A DNA stretch of 64,000 nt. It comes from Phaseolus vulgaris (Eukaryota > Streptophyta > Magnoliopsida > Fabales > Fabaceae). Positions 53,632-64,000 of this stretch are shown piece by piece. Within the stretch, counting starts at the first letter, position 1. Each line of letters begins with the position of its first letter. Position numbers and translations under genes: made by a program. Below the pieces are notes generated by a model. That model was given only the letters and a program-made list of their open reading frames with translations. It did no database searches and was not told the DNA's origin. The stretch spans positions 37,218,937 through 37,282,936 of the forward strand of contig NC_023756.2 in the NCBI RefSeq assembly GCF_000499845.2. Direction: 5' to 3'.

Positions 53632-54450
53632 TGTACCGCCCTGGTAGTCGGAAGTGATGACGTGGCACCAAGCTACAGTATAAGCGTGTTGACAAGACGC
53701 CAGGTTGGCAGAAGGGAAGGAGGTCGGGGGGCTCGTGAAGTCGCCAGTTATGAAGTTGGCGTGCTCCGATCTCCAGCATACCAGAACCGGCGATCACCCA
53801 GTTGAAGATGAAGTCGCCAGATGTAAACCAGGCGACCAAGTGATCAAAGATCGCCAGAGCAAGCACATCGCCGAAGATGAAGGTGGTGCAGATTATGAAG
53901 GCGGCCGGCGAGACCACAGGGAAGGTGTACGAAGGCACCCTAACTCGCCGATTCTAGTAGAGATCGCGTTCCCAAGTTAGCTATGCACTGGGCAGTACCA
54001 TGCATAAGTAACTTAGTCAAAAGAGAGTCAGAAGCAGCGCCCAAGTCAAGGAGGCTCCAGATGATGGCACGTGTACGACTGGATGTGAGCCACGTGTCCA
54101 GGTCTGTAACTGCTAGGAGAGAGAAAGTGACCAGGTATTTAAGGGTTCCCCAACGAACTTTTGAGGTACGCACGTTCAGATTGTATTCTTTACGCTTGCG
54201 AGTTCTTGAGCATACTGTGAGAGAGAACATTGCACGGCTCCTTGAGATTTCTTGAGTGTTTTTGCTCTTAGTATTTGGTGGTTCGGTCGCTGACTTGGGC
54301 GTTGGAGTGCGATCGGCCGCAGCGGCGCCGCTCTGTTCTTTTGCAGGTTCTTGAGGTGGATCGCGACGAAGGACGGAGGTTGAAGCGGTGCTCACGTCGA
54401 TCCAAGTTTGACGAGGCAAGATCCAACGTTCTGGTCAACAGGCAGGATCA
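53632..54450 (+). repeat. Solo LTR of the gypsy 2 family in copia F
   Basis: 819 bp, TGTACCGCCCTGG...GGCAGGATCA, flanked by TTTAA (53627-53631 and 54451-54455). CACGTG at 54068-54073 and 54091-54096, with the same 23-bp spacing as in gypsy 2. The TATA is degraded to GTATTTAAG at 54135-54143. No internal sequence. Confidence 0.92.
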
Positions 54451-55401
54451 TTTAACAAAAGAAAATTTATTCTTGATAACATCAATACATTTATTTGAAA
54501 TATGACCTAATCAAAAATGCCAAAGGGTTTCTAAATCCTTTGAAGTTTCTGGTAAGATGGGATCCTAAGTATATAAAGTCTATCTTACATCTTAGCAGAG
54601 CTAATCAATTTCAAGAAGTTATTGTCCTGAATGTGACAGCCATTAAAGTCAAAGGTAAGAATACAAGATAGTTTTTCAATCAATTTTGTTACTGAAAGAA
54701 GATTAAAAGTAAAACAAGGAATATACAAAACATTGTCTATGACATGATTTTGATTGAGAAAAACACTTCTAGAATAATAGCAATGACTTGATTTCCACTT
54801 GGTAATTTGATAGAAATAGGATTAATTTGATGATATGAAGTCAAATAAGTTAAGGATGAATAAATGTGATTAGTAGCACGACTATCAATGCACGACTATC
54901 AATAATCCAAGAACTGAAGGAAGAAATAGAGTTATTACCAGTTTGTGTTGTCATCTTGGAAGGAATAGAGTTATTACCAGTTTGTGTTGTCATGTTCGAA
55001 CCTTCATGATTCTGCTTATTATTATTAAAATTTGTATTCTGAAAAACTGCATTAGTATGACTACGATCATGGTTCTGTTTTTTAAACTTGAAATCAGGTG
55101 GAAAGCCATGTTTTTCATAGCATGTATAAATGGTATGCGCTGTCTTTCCACAATGACTGCAAATTTTGGAAGTATATCCTCTTCCATAACTTCCTCTTTC
55201 GTATCCACCACCTCTGCCATAGATGGTAGCATTGTTTTTATAACCTCCTTTGCTAGTAGCAACCATTGTCTTGGATTGATCACCCAAAAATTGTCTCTTT
55301 TGTTGCGCAACAAGAGATGAATAATATAATGAACTAACATGGTAAGGTGAACAAAGATCTTGTAAGGGAGCAACAACTTCACCCATGGATAAATGTAGCA
55401 A
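54451..55401 (-). pseudogene. Shortened gag-protease of copia F
   Basis: Minus strand: 'MGEVVAPLQDLCSPYHVSS', then a Gly/Arg-rich segment ('GRGGGYERGSYGRGYTS'), knuckle 'CSHCGKTAHTIYTC' and protease start 'WIIDSRA' (normally D-S-G-A, here Gly to Arg). A 14-residue segment 'MTTQTGNNSI' is tandemly duplicated just before the protease. The large N-terminal gag domain is absent between primer site and Gly/Arg segment, so gag carries an internal deletion. 54451-54850 is decayed pre-integrase sequence. Confidence 0.75.
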
Positions 55402-55433
55402 CCAGAGCTCTGATCAGAACTTTGATACCATAT

Positions 55434-57039
55434 TATTAAATAGAACAAAGATGAACAAAAAGGAACAAATGGACAAAAGAGTAAAAGGAATGCAAAGGAT
55501 ATGAGAATGAATATCTCTTTGATTATCTCATTGAAATCAAAACAAGTAGTCTGAATATATACAAGCAATACGTTCATTCTAGGTCTAGATAAAGAGAGAA
55601 AGAATCAATTAATAAATACTAGAACCATAACAAACAAAGACAAAATAAATGTTATTCACCTCTATAAAGAGAAACAACTAAGAATTAGAAAAGACACAAT
55701 TAATATTAGGATACTTCTATAAGTATGGTATCCATATCCTTTAATAAACTCACATCACAACCTATCTTTTGAAAGTAAACCAAAGTCATTCATGATTCAT
55801 CAACTTTGAGACCGATCTTATTGTCAACCCACTTACATTTGAAAACGGATACATTAAACTTGGTATAATTAACTTCCAAAAGCTCTACTATGACACAATA
55901 AAAAGGCATTAATCCCACAATAGAGAGACCATCCCACTATGCCAATCATTTACAACTCTTTGTTCTTTTTGTGTGGAATGTCATATAAGGACCAATGCAC
56001 TTCATAGAAATTTCCATGTGTGGAATGGGATTGCTTAAGTCTTTTCCAATTTTATTTTTTTTCATTTACTTACATGAAACCATGTAAATAAAATAATTTT
56101 CACATAAAATAGTGTAAACGGAATAAAAATCATATGAAAGTGAATCTCACTGGCTTGACTACCTCATGATCATTTCTGATTAAAAAAACCACATAATCGA
56201 TTATGTTATAGTTGTGAGTATATCTCATATATTAAGGTTCACACAATCTTACTACATATATTTAGAGATAAAAAGAATGTGAATTGAATAAATTAAGTGA
56301 GATTTGTTAAATAGATTATTTATTTTATTTTATTTTGTTTTAAATATTTTATTTTTATGTTTTATTATTTAGCTATAATGATTATTTATTGAACTGTAAA
56401 AAAAACGTATGTTTTTCTTATTTATCTTGTTTTAATTTTTCAAACAAATATACATTTATAATCCTAAATATACTTTTTATATATTTTTTAAAACAAATAT
56501 ACTTATAATACTAAATAAAATATGAGTTTCATAATTACATTAGTAAACTGTACACAAAAAAATAGAATAATTTATTATTTATTTTTAAAACAAAAATAGT
56601 TATCACAATCTCAAAAATAAAATCATAAAATAATTATAAATATAAGGTGTATCTCTTTATTAATTGTTATAAATTTTTAAAAACAAATATACTTATATAA
56701 TACTAAATAAAATAAGAGTTTCATAATACATTAGAAAACTGTAAACAAAAAATAGAATAATTTATTTACTTTTAAAAATAAAAATAATTATCAATATTTC
56801 AAAATTAAAATCATAAAAGAATTTTAAATATATAAGGGTATATTCTCAGTGCCGATAAAAGAAACCGGTATCTTCTCTTTATATAGTGACATATATAATT
56901 TTATTTTTTATGAGTAATTAATTAAAAATAAAAAATAATATATATATAATTTTATAAAAATAATATTAAAAAACATAAATTGTTATTTTTATAAAGGGAA
57001 GTTTTTTTAATTACTTTTGTTTTTGCCGGTTGACTTAGG
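55434..57039. other. Probable copia F 5' LTR, then AT-rich spacer with a dispersed repeat
   Basis: The first 200-300 bp right of the primer site should be the copia F LTR; its outer end is not clear. 55960-56155 repeats the block seen at 34340-34545. 56160-57000 is AT-rich, with an internal near-duplication of about 150 bp (compare 56480-56640 with 56690-56830: 'ACAAATATACTTAT...ACTAAATAAAAT'). No gene. Confidence 0.5.
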
Positions 57040-57724
57040 TTAAGCACCTCCTCCTGGATCTGCCTCTTTTGGAATCTGATTCACATCTCCTTACCGCCCT
57101 AGAATAAGGTTCCGTTGTGACAAAGAGCGTCCTACCTGTTGATTACATTCTGACGATCAAGTCAGTTAGGACTCACCAAAAGTAACAATTTAGTTAAGTG
57201 TGCAAAAACAACGTACTTTCACCCGGAGACTCAATCTCCTTTTATAACTATTATTGTAAGAGCACTTGCTCACGAGAATAAAATCTTAACTGAAAACAAA
57301 ACTGGGAACATTAATCTTTTATCTTTAATATCTCTAACAGAAAAATCTACCTGTCACGGACACCAATTATTTTCAGGTGCTAACCACAGGGCAATGTTCT
57401 ATTACGAGTGCACACCCTTATCTTTTTAGGGTTATTATCAGCAACTATCAACAAAATATTTAATATGTAACCAACATGCAACAAATAATGAATACACACG
57501 TTATAAGCAATCAACATGCACATTTATCTATAAGCACACACACATAATGGGCCCTCCCCTTCGTACGACAACCACATTGTGCTCATTTTCAATAGGCCCC
57601 TTTAATTGGGCCAAACGCATAATCCTCACCCGAGCCCAATAGCCAAGTTGACCACTTGTTGACCCAGACCGAGGACCGTGTTATTCTCAGAGGATTGCGG
57701 AGAACCGAACTCCTGCTCAGTACA
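57040..57724 (-). repeat. 3' LTR of gypsy 3 (left edge approximate)
   Basis: The right end CTCAGTACA at 57724 is followed by CAAGCCCTCC, the minus-strand polypurine tract (57725-57738), matching the gypsy 2 arrangement. Sequence near 57131 (TCCTACCTGTTGATTAC) resembles the LTR end of gypsy 2 (GATCCTGCCTGTTGACC), so the true start may be about 57130. Confidence 0.55.
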
Positions 57725-58339
57725 CAAGCCCTCCAGGCTCGAGCTGAGCTAGGCTAAGCGAAGAGTCTTGAGTGCCTCGGCAGCTGACGTGACGGTTTCT
57801 CAGTGGTTAGGTACGCACGACGCACGAAGCGTCTCTGAGGTGACATCTCCCAATAATCAATTTGGCACACACACGTGGTGCAACATCGGCGGTGGAGAAA
57901 ACCTCACCGTTTCGAATTCCATTCCTCGCATAAACGCTATTGTAAACCTTGTTAGCGCCATAATGTTTCATCTAAATTCAAAACCTTTTTCGCTCTTCGA
58001 TCCCCTTCGCTCACACCTCTTGTGCCTTCAGGATCTCCACTTCTCTAAGTTCCCCCATTTCGATCACAATAGGTATTTTTCCTTTATAATCTTTTAACAT
58101 TATACACACGTATCATTGAATCAACTGCCCGATCACACCATTAAGCATTCATATCTACATTGCATGAGCTGGGTTTGCATATGAATTTATGGTTTCTGCC
58201 AATGATGATGACTGTCTCCCTGTTGTGGGCATTGCATAAACCTTTAAATGTACATGCCTTGAGCTTACGATTACTTACTTTGCCTGGTCTAAACTTTGTT
58301 TTTGCATTCTGCTTGTATGTTGTCCTAGATAAAACCTGC

Positions 58340-59961
58340 TAGGATTACAAAGCCTTATACCCTTAGGCACCCCAAAACCTTTTAGAAGAAACCTCATCCT
58401 ACACCTCCTCTGAACAAATAGTAACCCTTAGAAAATGCGATTGTACCATTGGTAGAGAAAACGATATGATATACATAGTTCCTTGTAGAGAAGATGAACC
58501 AGTGTGTTGTGAGGAGTTCTCCAACCCTAGGAAACCCTTATGCTTTTTCTATGTAACCGTGTTTAAAAAGGTCATTTTATGCCTTCCCCTTACCATTTTT
58601 CAGAAAGAACTTTTAACCGAGTTGAACGTTGCTCCGACCCAGCTACATCCTAATAACTGGGCATTCATCCGAGCATTTACCATCCTTTGTTCATAGTTTG
58701 GCCTTTCGCCGTCTGTGGAGGTTTTCGTATACTTTTTTTAGGCCAAAAGATTGGGCCGCCAACTCTGGACCCTGGAAAATGCTTGCTTACCCTCTTCTAG
58801 TCCTCTTATAAAAACTTCAAAGGCCACTTCTTAAAACTTCGCGCCAATAAATATAATCCTACTCTTTTGGATGGGTTCCCCTATATTGCACCGAAAAACC
58901 GTGCTTCAAGGTTGTTCGGCGCCTGGAAGACCTGCCCCCTTATGACCAGGAAGTCTGCAAGTTCTTGTCAAGCTTGCAAGTTGTCTTTGATAGGACTTAC
59001 CTGTTAAGCAAAGAATTCATCCAAAATGCCCTAAAGAGCTACACGGGTATACCTTCTATTTTAGCCTCAGCGTGTTCCACTCTACTTTATAAATTGCAAC
59101 CATTTGCTTCTGTTTACTGCAGAAAGGATGCTAGCCAGATTCAGCAATGAAGAACTGGAAGAGATGGCAAGGAAAGCTAAGGTGGCCAGTCAGATGCCAC
59201 TAAAAGCTCCAGTTGCTCTTGTGCCTACCGAGGATGATGAAAAAGACTAGCTCGGGACTGATCTTCCCCAGAAAGAGGAAGGCTATCATCGTCCCTACTG
59301 AGCACTCCCCTTCACGCAATCGGGCTGCCTACCACCATGCGTCTGCACCAAGAGCTCCATCCCCTTCCCCAATCATAATGTCCAACTTTGAAAGGGGCGC
59401 AGAGAACTCTAGGAGGAAAGGGTTATGAGACCCTAGTCTGGACATTGCCTCATATCTTGAGAGTGCCCTGATATTGCCCAATGATGAAGAGAGTTTGATG
59501 GTCCTTGATGGACGCCACCTACTTCAAGAGGGCATGAGGTTGTCTGGACAAGCTCTGGCCACAAACTACTTGGCTGCCAAGCAAATACAAAGTCAAGAGG
59601 TTGCAACGGAGTTGAAGATTTAAGAAAATGAAGAACTCCACCGAAAGGTGGTTGGCTTGCAACAGGAACTTTAACACCTCCAAATCCTCTATCAATGTAC
59701 CGAGCAACTCTTGGCACAGAAAACTAAAGAAGCCGCAGAGAAAACAACTCGTCTAACCGAAGAGCAAAGCCACCGCGAAAAGCTACAGCAAGAATTGACC
59801 CAAAAGGATGAGTTCCTTGCCAGCGAAATCGTGGTCTACAAACCTTTCTAGTAGGATTTGAGGTTGCCATGGAACAAACCTCTGGACTCTACCCAAAAGT
59901 GGACTTCTCGCAGCTAGCTCCGGGCAAAGTCATGGTGGATGGGGAGCTCAGGGAGCAATGA
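58340..59961 (+). pseudogene. Decayed antisense gene of gypsy 3
   Basis: Plus strand, opposite to the element. Exon 1 shows 'KALYPWAPQNLLEET', 'ELLTELNVAPTQLHP', 'NNWAFIRAFTILCS', then stops at 58694-58696 and 58739-58741 within 'SVEVFVYFF'. Exon 2 follows an acceptor TTTACTGCAG at 59122, with a Pro/Ser linker and fragments of coiled coil. It ends 'MVDGELREQ' at TGA 59959-59961, the counterpart of 'VVDGKVVP' in the other two long genes. Many stops and frameshifts. Confidence 0.68.
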
Positions 59962-60959
59962 CCAAGTCTTTTTATCTTTGTACAACTTATTTATCTGTGC
60001 TCTGCTAGTGAACAATTTACCTTTGATTTTTACTAACATCATCTTATGCATCGTAATATTTAAACCATGTCTTAAGGTTTATTGCACAATCCTAAAGTAA
60101 TGAAAGTAACAAACTCGAACACAATGTTGAAAGTAACTGATTATTTATCTTAAACATATTTCAAGCATAATCATCAAAAGCAATTGAACATTTATCGTAA
60201 ACAAACATAAAAACATGAGGTTCTAACCTTTTAACAAACCGCACCTTATACAATAACTAATCAAGGGCATCTTGTACCTTGATCACGACTTCGTGTTGCA
60301 TCTACTCGGATATCCACCTTATCTCATGTTGGACACGTGGTGATCCGAGCTCATCATAATATGCATCTTCACAATAATTGGCTGAACAATTCAAACCATA
60401 CCCCATTTTGCATCTCACAGTGCGCCTAGAATCGAGTGATCACATGCTCACCGAGCTAACCCGACTTACTATGTGCTTAAATGGATAATTCAACTATTCA
60501 GCATTTACTCATCTCACAGAACGCCTAGACTCGAGTGATCACTTGCTCACCGAGCTAACCCGACTTACCATTTGCTTAAATAGATAATTCAACTATGCAA
60601 CATTTACTCGTCGCACAGAGCGCCTAGATTCGAGTGATCGCTTACACACCGAGATAGCCCGACTTACCATGCTTTTATTCAGACGATTCAACTTTGCACT
60701 TACCCGTGAGTAATCATTTCGCACACAAGGCGCCTACTCAGGTAACATTACCGAGAAAGGTCGTAGTATGATGAGCCGACTTTAAACAAGCAAACATAAA
60801 AAAAAAGCAGTGCATCATTTTCTGAGAACAATTTTTCATTAGATGACCTCGTTAAAAAACCCTCTTTAAGGGAAAAAGAGCGTCATCTTTAAGCATCACA
60901 TAGTTCAACAATAAACATTTAATCAAACAGATTAACTAAAATAAAACTTAAGGTTTGTA
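59962..60959. repeat. Gypsy 3 spacer with a 99-bp tandem repeat
   Basis: GCCTAGA-TCGAGTGATC recurs at 60424, 60523 and 60622, exactly 99 bp apart; the array spans about 60390-60720. The post-pol motif AGATGACCTCGTTAAAAAACC then GGGAAAAAGAG is at about 60840-60890. No ORF of note. Confidence 0.8.
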
Positions 60960-61869
60960 GCATTTCATGTTCGAGGAATAGTTCCTCCTTCTAGGGTTTA
61001 TAACCTGTACACCCCATTCCCGAGCACTTCAACCACACGAAACGGTCCAATCCATTTTGGAGATAACTTATTCTCCAACTAGTAAAGGTGAGCTTTTCGC
61101 ATTACCAAGTCCGCAACCCTGAATTGTCTTGGTTTGACCTTGGTTCTCTGTCACAGCTCCACCTTTCTCTTCAAGGCCTCTGATTTCACACGGGCCTGCT
61201 CGCGGACGTAATCTAACAAGTCTAGGTTCACCTTTCTTCCCTCGTTGGACTTTTCCACCACAAAATTCTGGTACCGAGGAGAGTTTTCCTAAATTTCCAC
61301 CGGTATCATATACCAAACTGAAAGGGGTCTCATTAGTCGTCAATTGAGGAGTAGTGTGGTAGGCCCACAAAATCCGAGGAATCTCCTCTGACCATGTACC
61401 CTTTGCTTTCTCTAGCCGCCTTTTCAAGCCTCTTAGCAAGACCATGTTGACCGACTCCACCTGACCATTCGTCTGATGATGCTCTACTGAGGCAAATATT
61501 TGTTTTATCCCGAGCTCTGAACACAGCTTACCCAACTGCTGGCTGGCAAACTGCATTCCATTATTTGACACTAAATGTCTGGGGATCCCAAAGCAACACA
61601 TTATATTCTTCCAAACGAAATGTTCTACCTTATGAGCGGTTATATGTTCTAATGGCTCGGCCTCAATTCACTTCGTAAAGTACTCGATGGCCACCATTAG
61701 GTACTTCATCTGGCGTATCGCCAAAGGGAAAGGACCCAAGATATCTATTCCCCAAGTATGAAAAGGTCACGGGCTATAGATCACCCACAGCTCTTCTGTT
61801 GGCGCATGATGCCAACCAGCATGCTTCTGGCATTGTTCGCACTGCTAAGCATCTCTCCCACAGTCTTCT
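60960..61869 (-). pseudogene. Integrase fragment of gypsy 3
   Basis: Minus strand: 'LVSNNGMQFASQQL' (catalytic D replaced by N in 'SNNG'), 'QTNGQVESVNMVLLRGLKRR', 'WAYHTTPQLTTNETPFSLVY', then broken C-terminal sequence to about 60960. To the right, 'GIDILGPFPLAIRQMKYLMV'-like reading in another frame, ending at the copia G LTR. Frame broken near 61300 and 61600. Confidence 0.8.
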
Positions 61870-62967
61870 TGTTAGAATGTATGACCTCAAACGAGAGGGA
61901 GGTGAATTGTTTAAGGGGGGGTTTCGCAAACTTTTTAAGCTAGAATGATTTTTTTTGCAAGAAACCAGATTAGGAATTCAGTTAGCCAAGAAATAAAGCT
62001 CAAAACAGTAAAGCACCAGAAAAACAATCGGTTGTTTCGTAAAAACAATCGGTTGTTTATACCAGTAAAAAATAACAACAACTGAATTTAAAGAGTTTAA
62101 GGAAGAAAGAAATGCACAAACAGTTTTTACTGGTTCACTCTTAAACCAAGAGCTACATCCAATTTCCCAGAAACCACTCGTGAATCCACTAAGTAAGCCA
62201 AACCATATTACATACACACACCACCAAAGAAGTGACTTTGATCCCCTCAAGAAACACACTTCCTTTGGCTCAGCACACACACCAAGAATGTTGATCTTGA
62301 CAACCTCAAGAGCACACAACCCTTCTTGGCTTTACAACACCAGTACAAAGTATTCATAACAAATTACACTTGTTACAAAACAAACTGAAATCAATACAGA
62401 TGTAATCTTATTCCACTAGCTCTTGATATACCAAAGCTCAAAGGTGAAAACTCAAATCTTTGAAAAGCACTTTGTGAAAAACTCAAATATGTTTTTCTAT
62501 CTTGTTGTTTGTTATAAAACTTAAACAAACTATTTATAGCATTTAAAGAATGGTCAAAGCATTTAAAGCAGGAACGTATTCGGTTATAAAATCATTTAAA
62601 GCTCACTTAACTAACAAAACTGTTTCTGTTAGGATTTTCAAACAAACAATAGATTGAAAGTGCAAATCAATCGGTTGTTTTGGTTTGACAGCAAGTCAAC
62701 CAAACAAAAACAGTTTTCAAACTTTTCAAAAACACCTATGTATAAATAAATTGGTTGTTTCGACAAAACAATAGGTTGTTTTTAACTTAGTTTGAAAAAC
62801 ACTTTAAACTTAAAAAATTTGAAAACACTTAAACTTTAGATTCAACAAAGAGTGGATTACAAAGATTAACTACCCCAGATCCTACTCTAAAACACAACAG
62901 CAACTTCAGCCTTCCACAAACGCTAGGATTTGGATTCTTCAAAGCTTTGATCACACTTGATTCAACA
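61870..62967 (-). repeat. 3' LTR of copia G (SIRE-type, minus strand)
   Basis: 1098 bp, TGTTAGAATGTATG...GATTCAACA. Purine tracts on the minus strand follow at 62968-62980 (AATAAGGGGAGAT) and near 63236-63250. Same family as 5192-6272. It lies in gypsy 3 integrase, so copia G is younger than gypsy 3. Confidence 0.88.
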
Positions 62968-63379
62968 ATCTCCCCTTATTTGATGAAGACAAATCCCTGG
63001 TTGCTTGTGTTGGACTTTATCGAATCTGAAGCAGTTCCTGCAAAACAAAGTTTAAGCAATATACAACATCTATGACAGCAGGTTAGAGCAGTACAAAAAA
63101 ATTGTGTTTTTGCTTAACCAAAACAGCAGAAAAACCAGTAACCAAAACCAACCAAAATCAGCAGCAACAAAACAACATAAACATTAATCACTTAAACAGA
63201 TAGAGTTTGCATATTTAAAGACAACACGACATAACATTTCCCTCTATTTGTCTTCACAAATACACTATAAGAAGAGATAAAACAGAAATTTTTCCAAATA
63301 AAACAAAAATTTAAAAGAAATAGCACTTAAACTGGTACAAAGCAAAAACAATTGGTTGTTTCGAGCATTCAACCGATTG
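62968..63379 (-). other. Polypurine tracts and 3' spacer of copia G
   Basis: Two purine tracts about 270 bp apart, the same layout as copia A and B, with an AACCGATTGTTTTT palindrome near 63371. No ORF. Confidence 0.6.
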
Positions 63380-63929
63380 TTTTTCTTCAGTCATCCTTGC
63401 CATATTGCAGCTCAAAGATCTGGTTCTAAACAACTTCAATTTGTTCATCCAGGGTCAGAAAACGAGTGTCCATGCTCTAGAATTTGTTGTGAATGCTCTG
63501 GAAATTGGTCACACAAAGATCATGGATATTTCTTTGCTTTTCAGCAAAGCCATCAAGCCTATTCACCATGTATCTTTCAAAAGAAGACATAAAAGGAATC
63601 TCATCCCCTTAATGTCCTGTACTTGTTCCAGTATCAAAGTTAGTTGCAGGTTGTTCTTCATAGCTTGATCTTCTTCATCAAAATCAGTAGCTGCAACACT
63701 TGAAGAACCACCATGATCACCATTTTTGCTCACCCATCTTCCATTTATCTTGGTGAATCCCATTTTGCTTAGCGAACCATTATTCATTTCTTGTGTTGAT
63801 TTAACCAACTCAGAGATCTCATCTTCAAGAGTCACTTCAAAATAGAGCAAGAATTTAGAGATTAAAACAGCATAGGGATAGTGGTAGTCACTTAACCTCA
63901 TGGATTTTTGTATATGTTCTTTGATGATA
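63380..63929 (-). pseudogene. Env-like ORF C-terminal region of copia G
   Basis: Minus strand, between pol (outside the window) and the 3' LTR, the position of the env-like ORF in SIRE-type elements. The frame from 63901 gives 'SDYHYPYAVLISKFLLYFEV', 'SLSKMGFTKINGRWVSKNG' and an acidic 'DFDEEDQ'. A second frame (about 63580-63400) gives a heptad-like 'FAEKQRNIHDLCVTNFQS' and 'MDTRFLTLDEQIEVV'. The frame is broken near 63570. The true start is cut by the LTR-like sequence at 63930. Envelope function has not been shown for this ORF class. I am fairly sure of the position, less of the family. Confidence 0.5.
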
Positions 63930-64000
63930 TGTGATCCGATCGGTCATCGGTAGTCGATGACGTCAGCAGCAGAGAACCACGTGGACCACTCGCAGGGTGA
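63930..64000 (+). repeat. Start of another gypsy-type LTR running off the window
   Basis: TGTGATCCGATCGG, then GGTAGTCGATGACGTCAGC and CCACGTGG. The opening resembles the start of the gypsy 2 LTR family (TGTACCGCC...GGTAGTCGG...GATGACGTGGC). It abruptly replaces copia G sequence. Only 71 bases visible. Confidence 0.5.

Larger units (their letters stand above)
39846..55433 (-). mobile_element. Copia F: decayed Ty1/copia element split by gypsy 2 and a solo LTR
   Basis: Minus-strand order: primer site (TGGTATCAAA at 55421-55430), shortened gag with knuckle, protease, [solo LTR 53632-54450], integrase, [gypsy 2 40983-52644], linker, and RT truncated at 39846. The protein frame continues across the gypsy 2 site ('SHIDQNLDED' on the right, 'HDIEQNYESDQ' on the left) and across the solo LTR site. 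RNase H and 3' LTR are lost where a CACTA fragment begins. The Gly/Arg-rich gag tail and 'CYEKHGFP' knuckle context set it apart from the SIRE-type elements. Confidence 0.82.
57040..61869 (-). mobile_element. Gypsy 3: decayed, truncated Tat-like element on the minus strand
   Basis: From left: 3' LTR (to 57724), polypurine tract, plus-strand antisense pseudogene (58340-59961), tandem repeats (60390-60720), post-pol motif, and integrase (60960-61869). It is cut at 61869 by a SIRE-type LTR. Same gene order as gypsy 2 but heavily mutated, thus older. The left boundary is an estimate. Confidence 0.78.

Noticed and set aside
54990..55577. 195-codon minus-strand ORF
   Set aside because: Out of frame with the copia F gag knuckle and reads into the LTR.
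60390..60720. CRISPR-like array
   Set aside because: Contiguous 99-bp tandem repeats without unique spacers, in a plant retrotransposon.

Overview
The window is a nested block of plant LTR retrotransposons. I found no intact host protein-coding gene and no convincing tRNA or rRNA gene. Ty1/copia and Ty3/gypsy families of flowering plants, CACTA ends with the CACTACAAGAAAA terminus, an L1/SINE-type 3' tail and plant-style introns all point to plant nuclear heterochromatin. From memory of the repeat style (SIRE-type copia LTRs full of AACAACCGGTTGTTT-like palindromes), a papilionoid legume such as Phaseolus or Vigna is the best guess. That assignment is inference.

Layout, left half. 1-5191: decayed SIRE-type copia on the plus strand (copia A). 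5192-25461: SIRE-type copia on the minus strand (copia B), split by a complete 13.6-kb gypsy element (gypsy 1, 9661-23305, TSD GTCCC) and by a gypsy solo LTR (23741-24625, TSD GTTTT). 25462-27123: gag piece and 5' LTR of another copia copy, fused to copia B. 27843-28982: plus-strand copia LTR. 29074-29441: small retroposed insert carrying part of a RAD23 ubiquitin-like domain, with a poly(A) tail and a 14-bp TSD. 29731-31120: a roughly 636-bp tandem repeat. 31900-32700: copia fragment. 33025-34010: one end of a CACTA element.

Layout, right half. 34691-37848: short copia (copia E) with both LTRs and TSD ACAAT but no reverse transcriptase. 39846-55433: another minus-strand copia (copia F), split by a complete 11.7-kb gypsy element (gypsy 2, 40983-52644, TSD ATCCT) and by a second solo LTR (53632-54450, TSD TTTAA). 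About 57040-61869: decayed gypsy 3. 61870-63929: 3' end of a SIRE-type copia with an env-like pseudogene. 63930-64000: start of a further LTR that runs off the window.

The most interesting biology lies in the three gypsy elements (Tat-like: DQGSS protease, a second RNase H after the usual one, long 3' region). Each carries, between the pol end and the 3' LTR, gene(s) on the opposite strand to gag-pol. These genes have plant-type GT-AG introns and encode a conserved N-terminal domain (resembling Pfam 'putative gypsy type transposon', PF04195). In the long versions a low-complexity linker, a coiled coil and a C-terminal VDG motif follow. The gypsy 2 copy is open from start to stop (815 codons over two coding exons) although its own gag-pol carries two stops and a deletion. 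Gypsy 1 has two such genes, one long and one short. Extra antisense ORFs in Tat-lineage elements are known in the literature. The intact spliced structure, the tandem long/short pair and the shared promoter layout are the observations to follow up.
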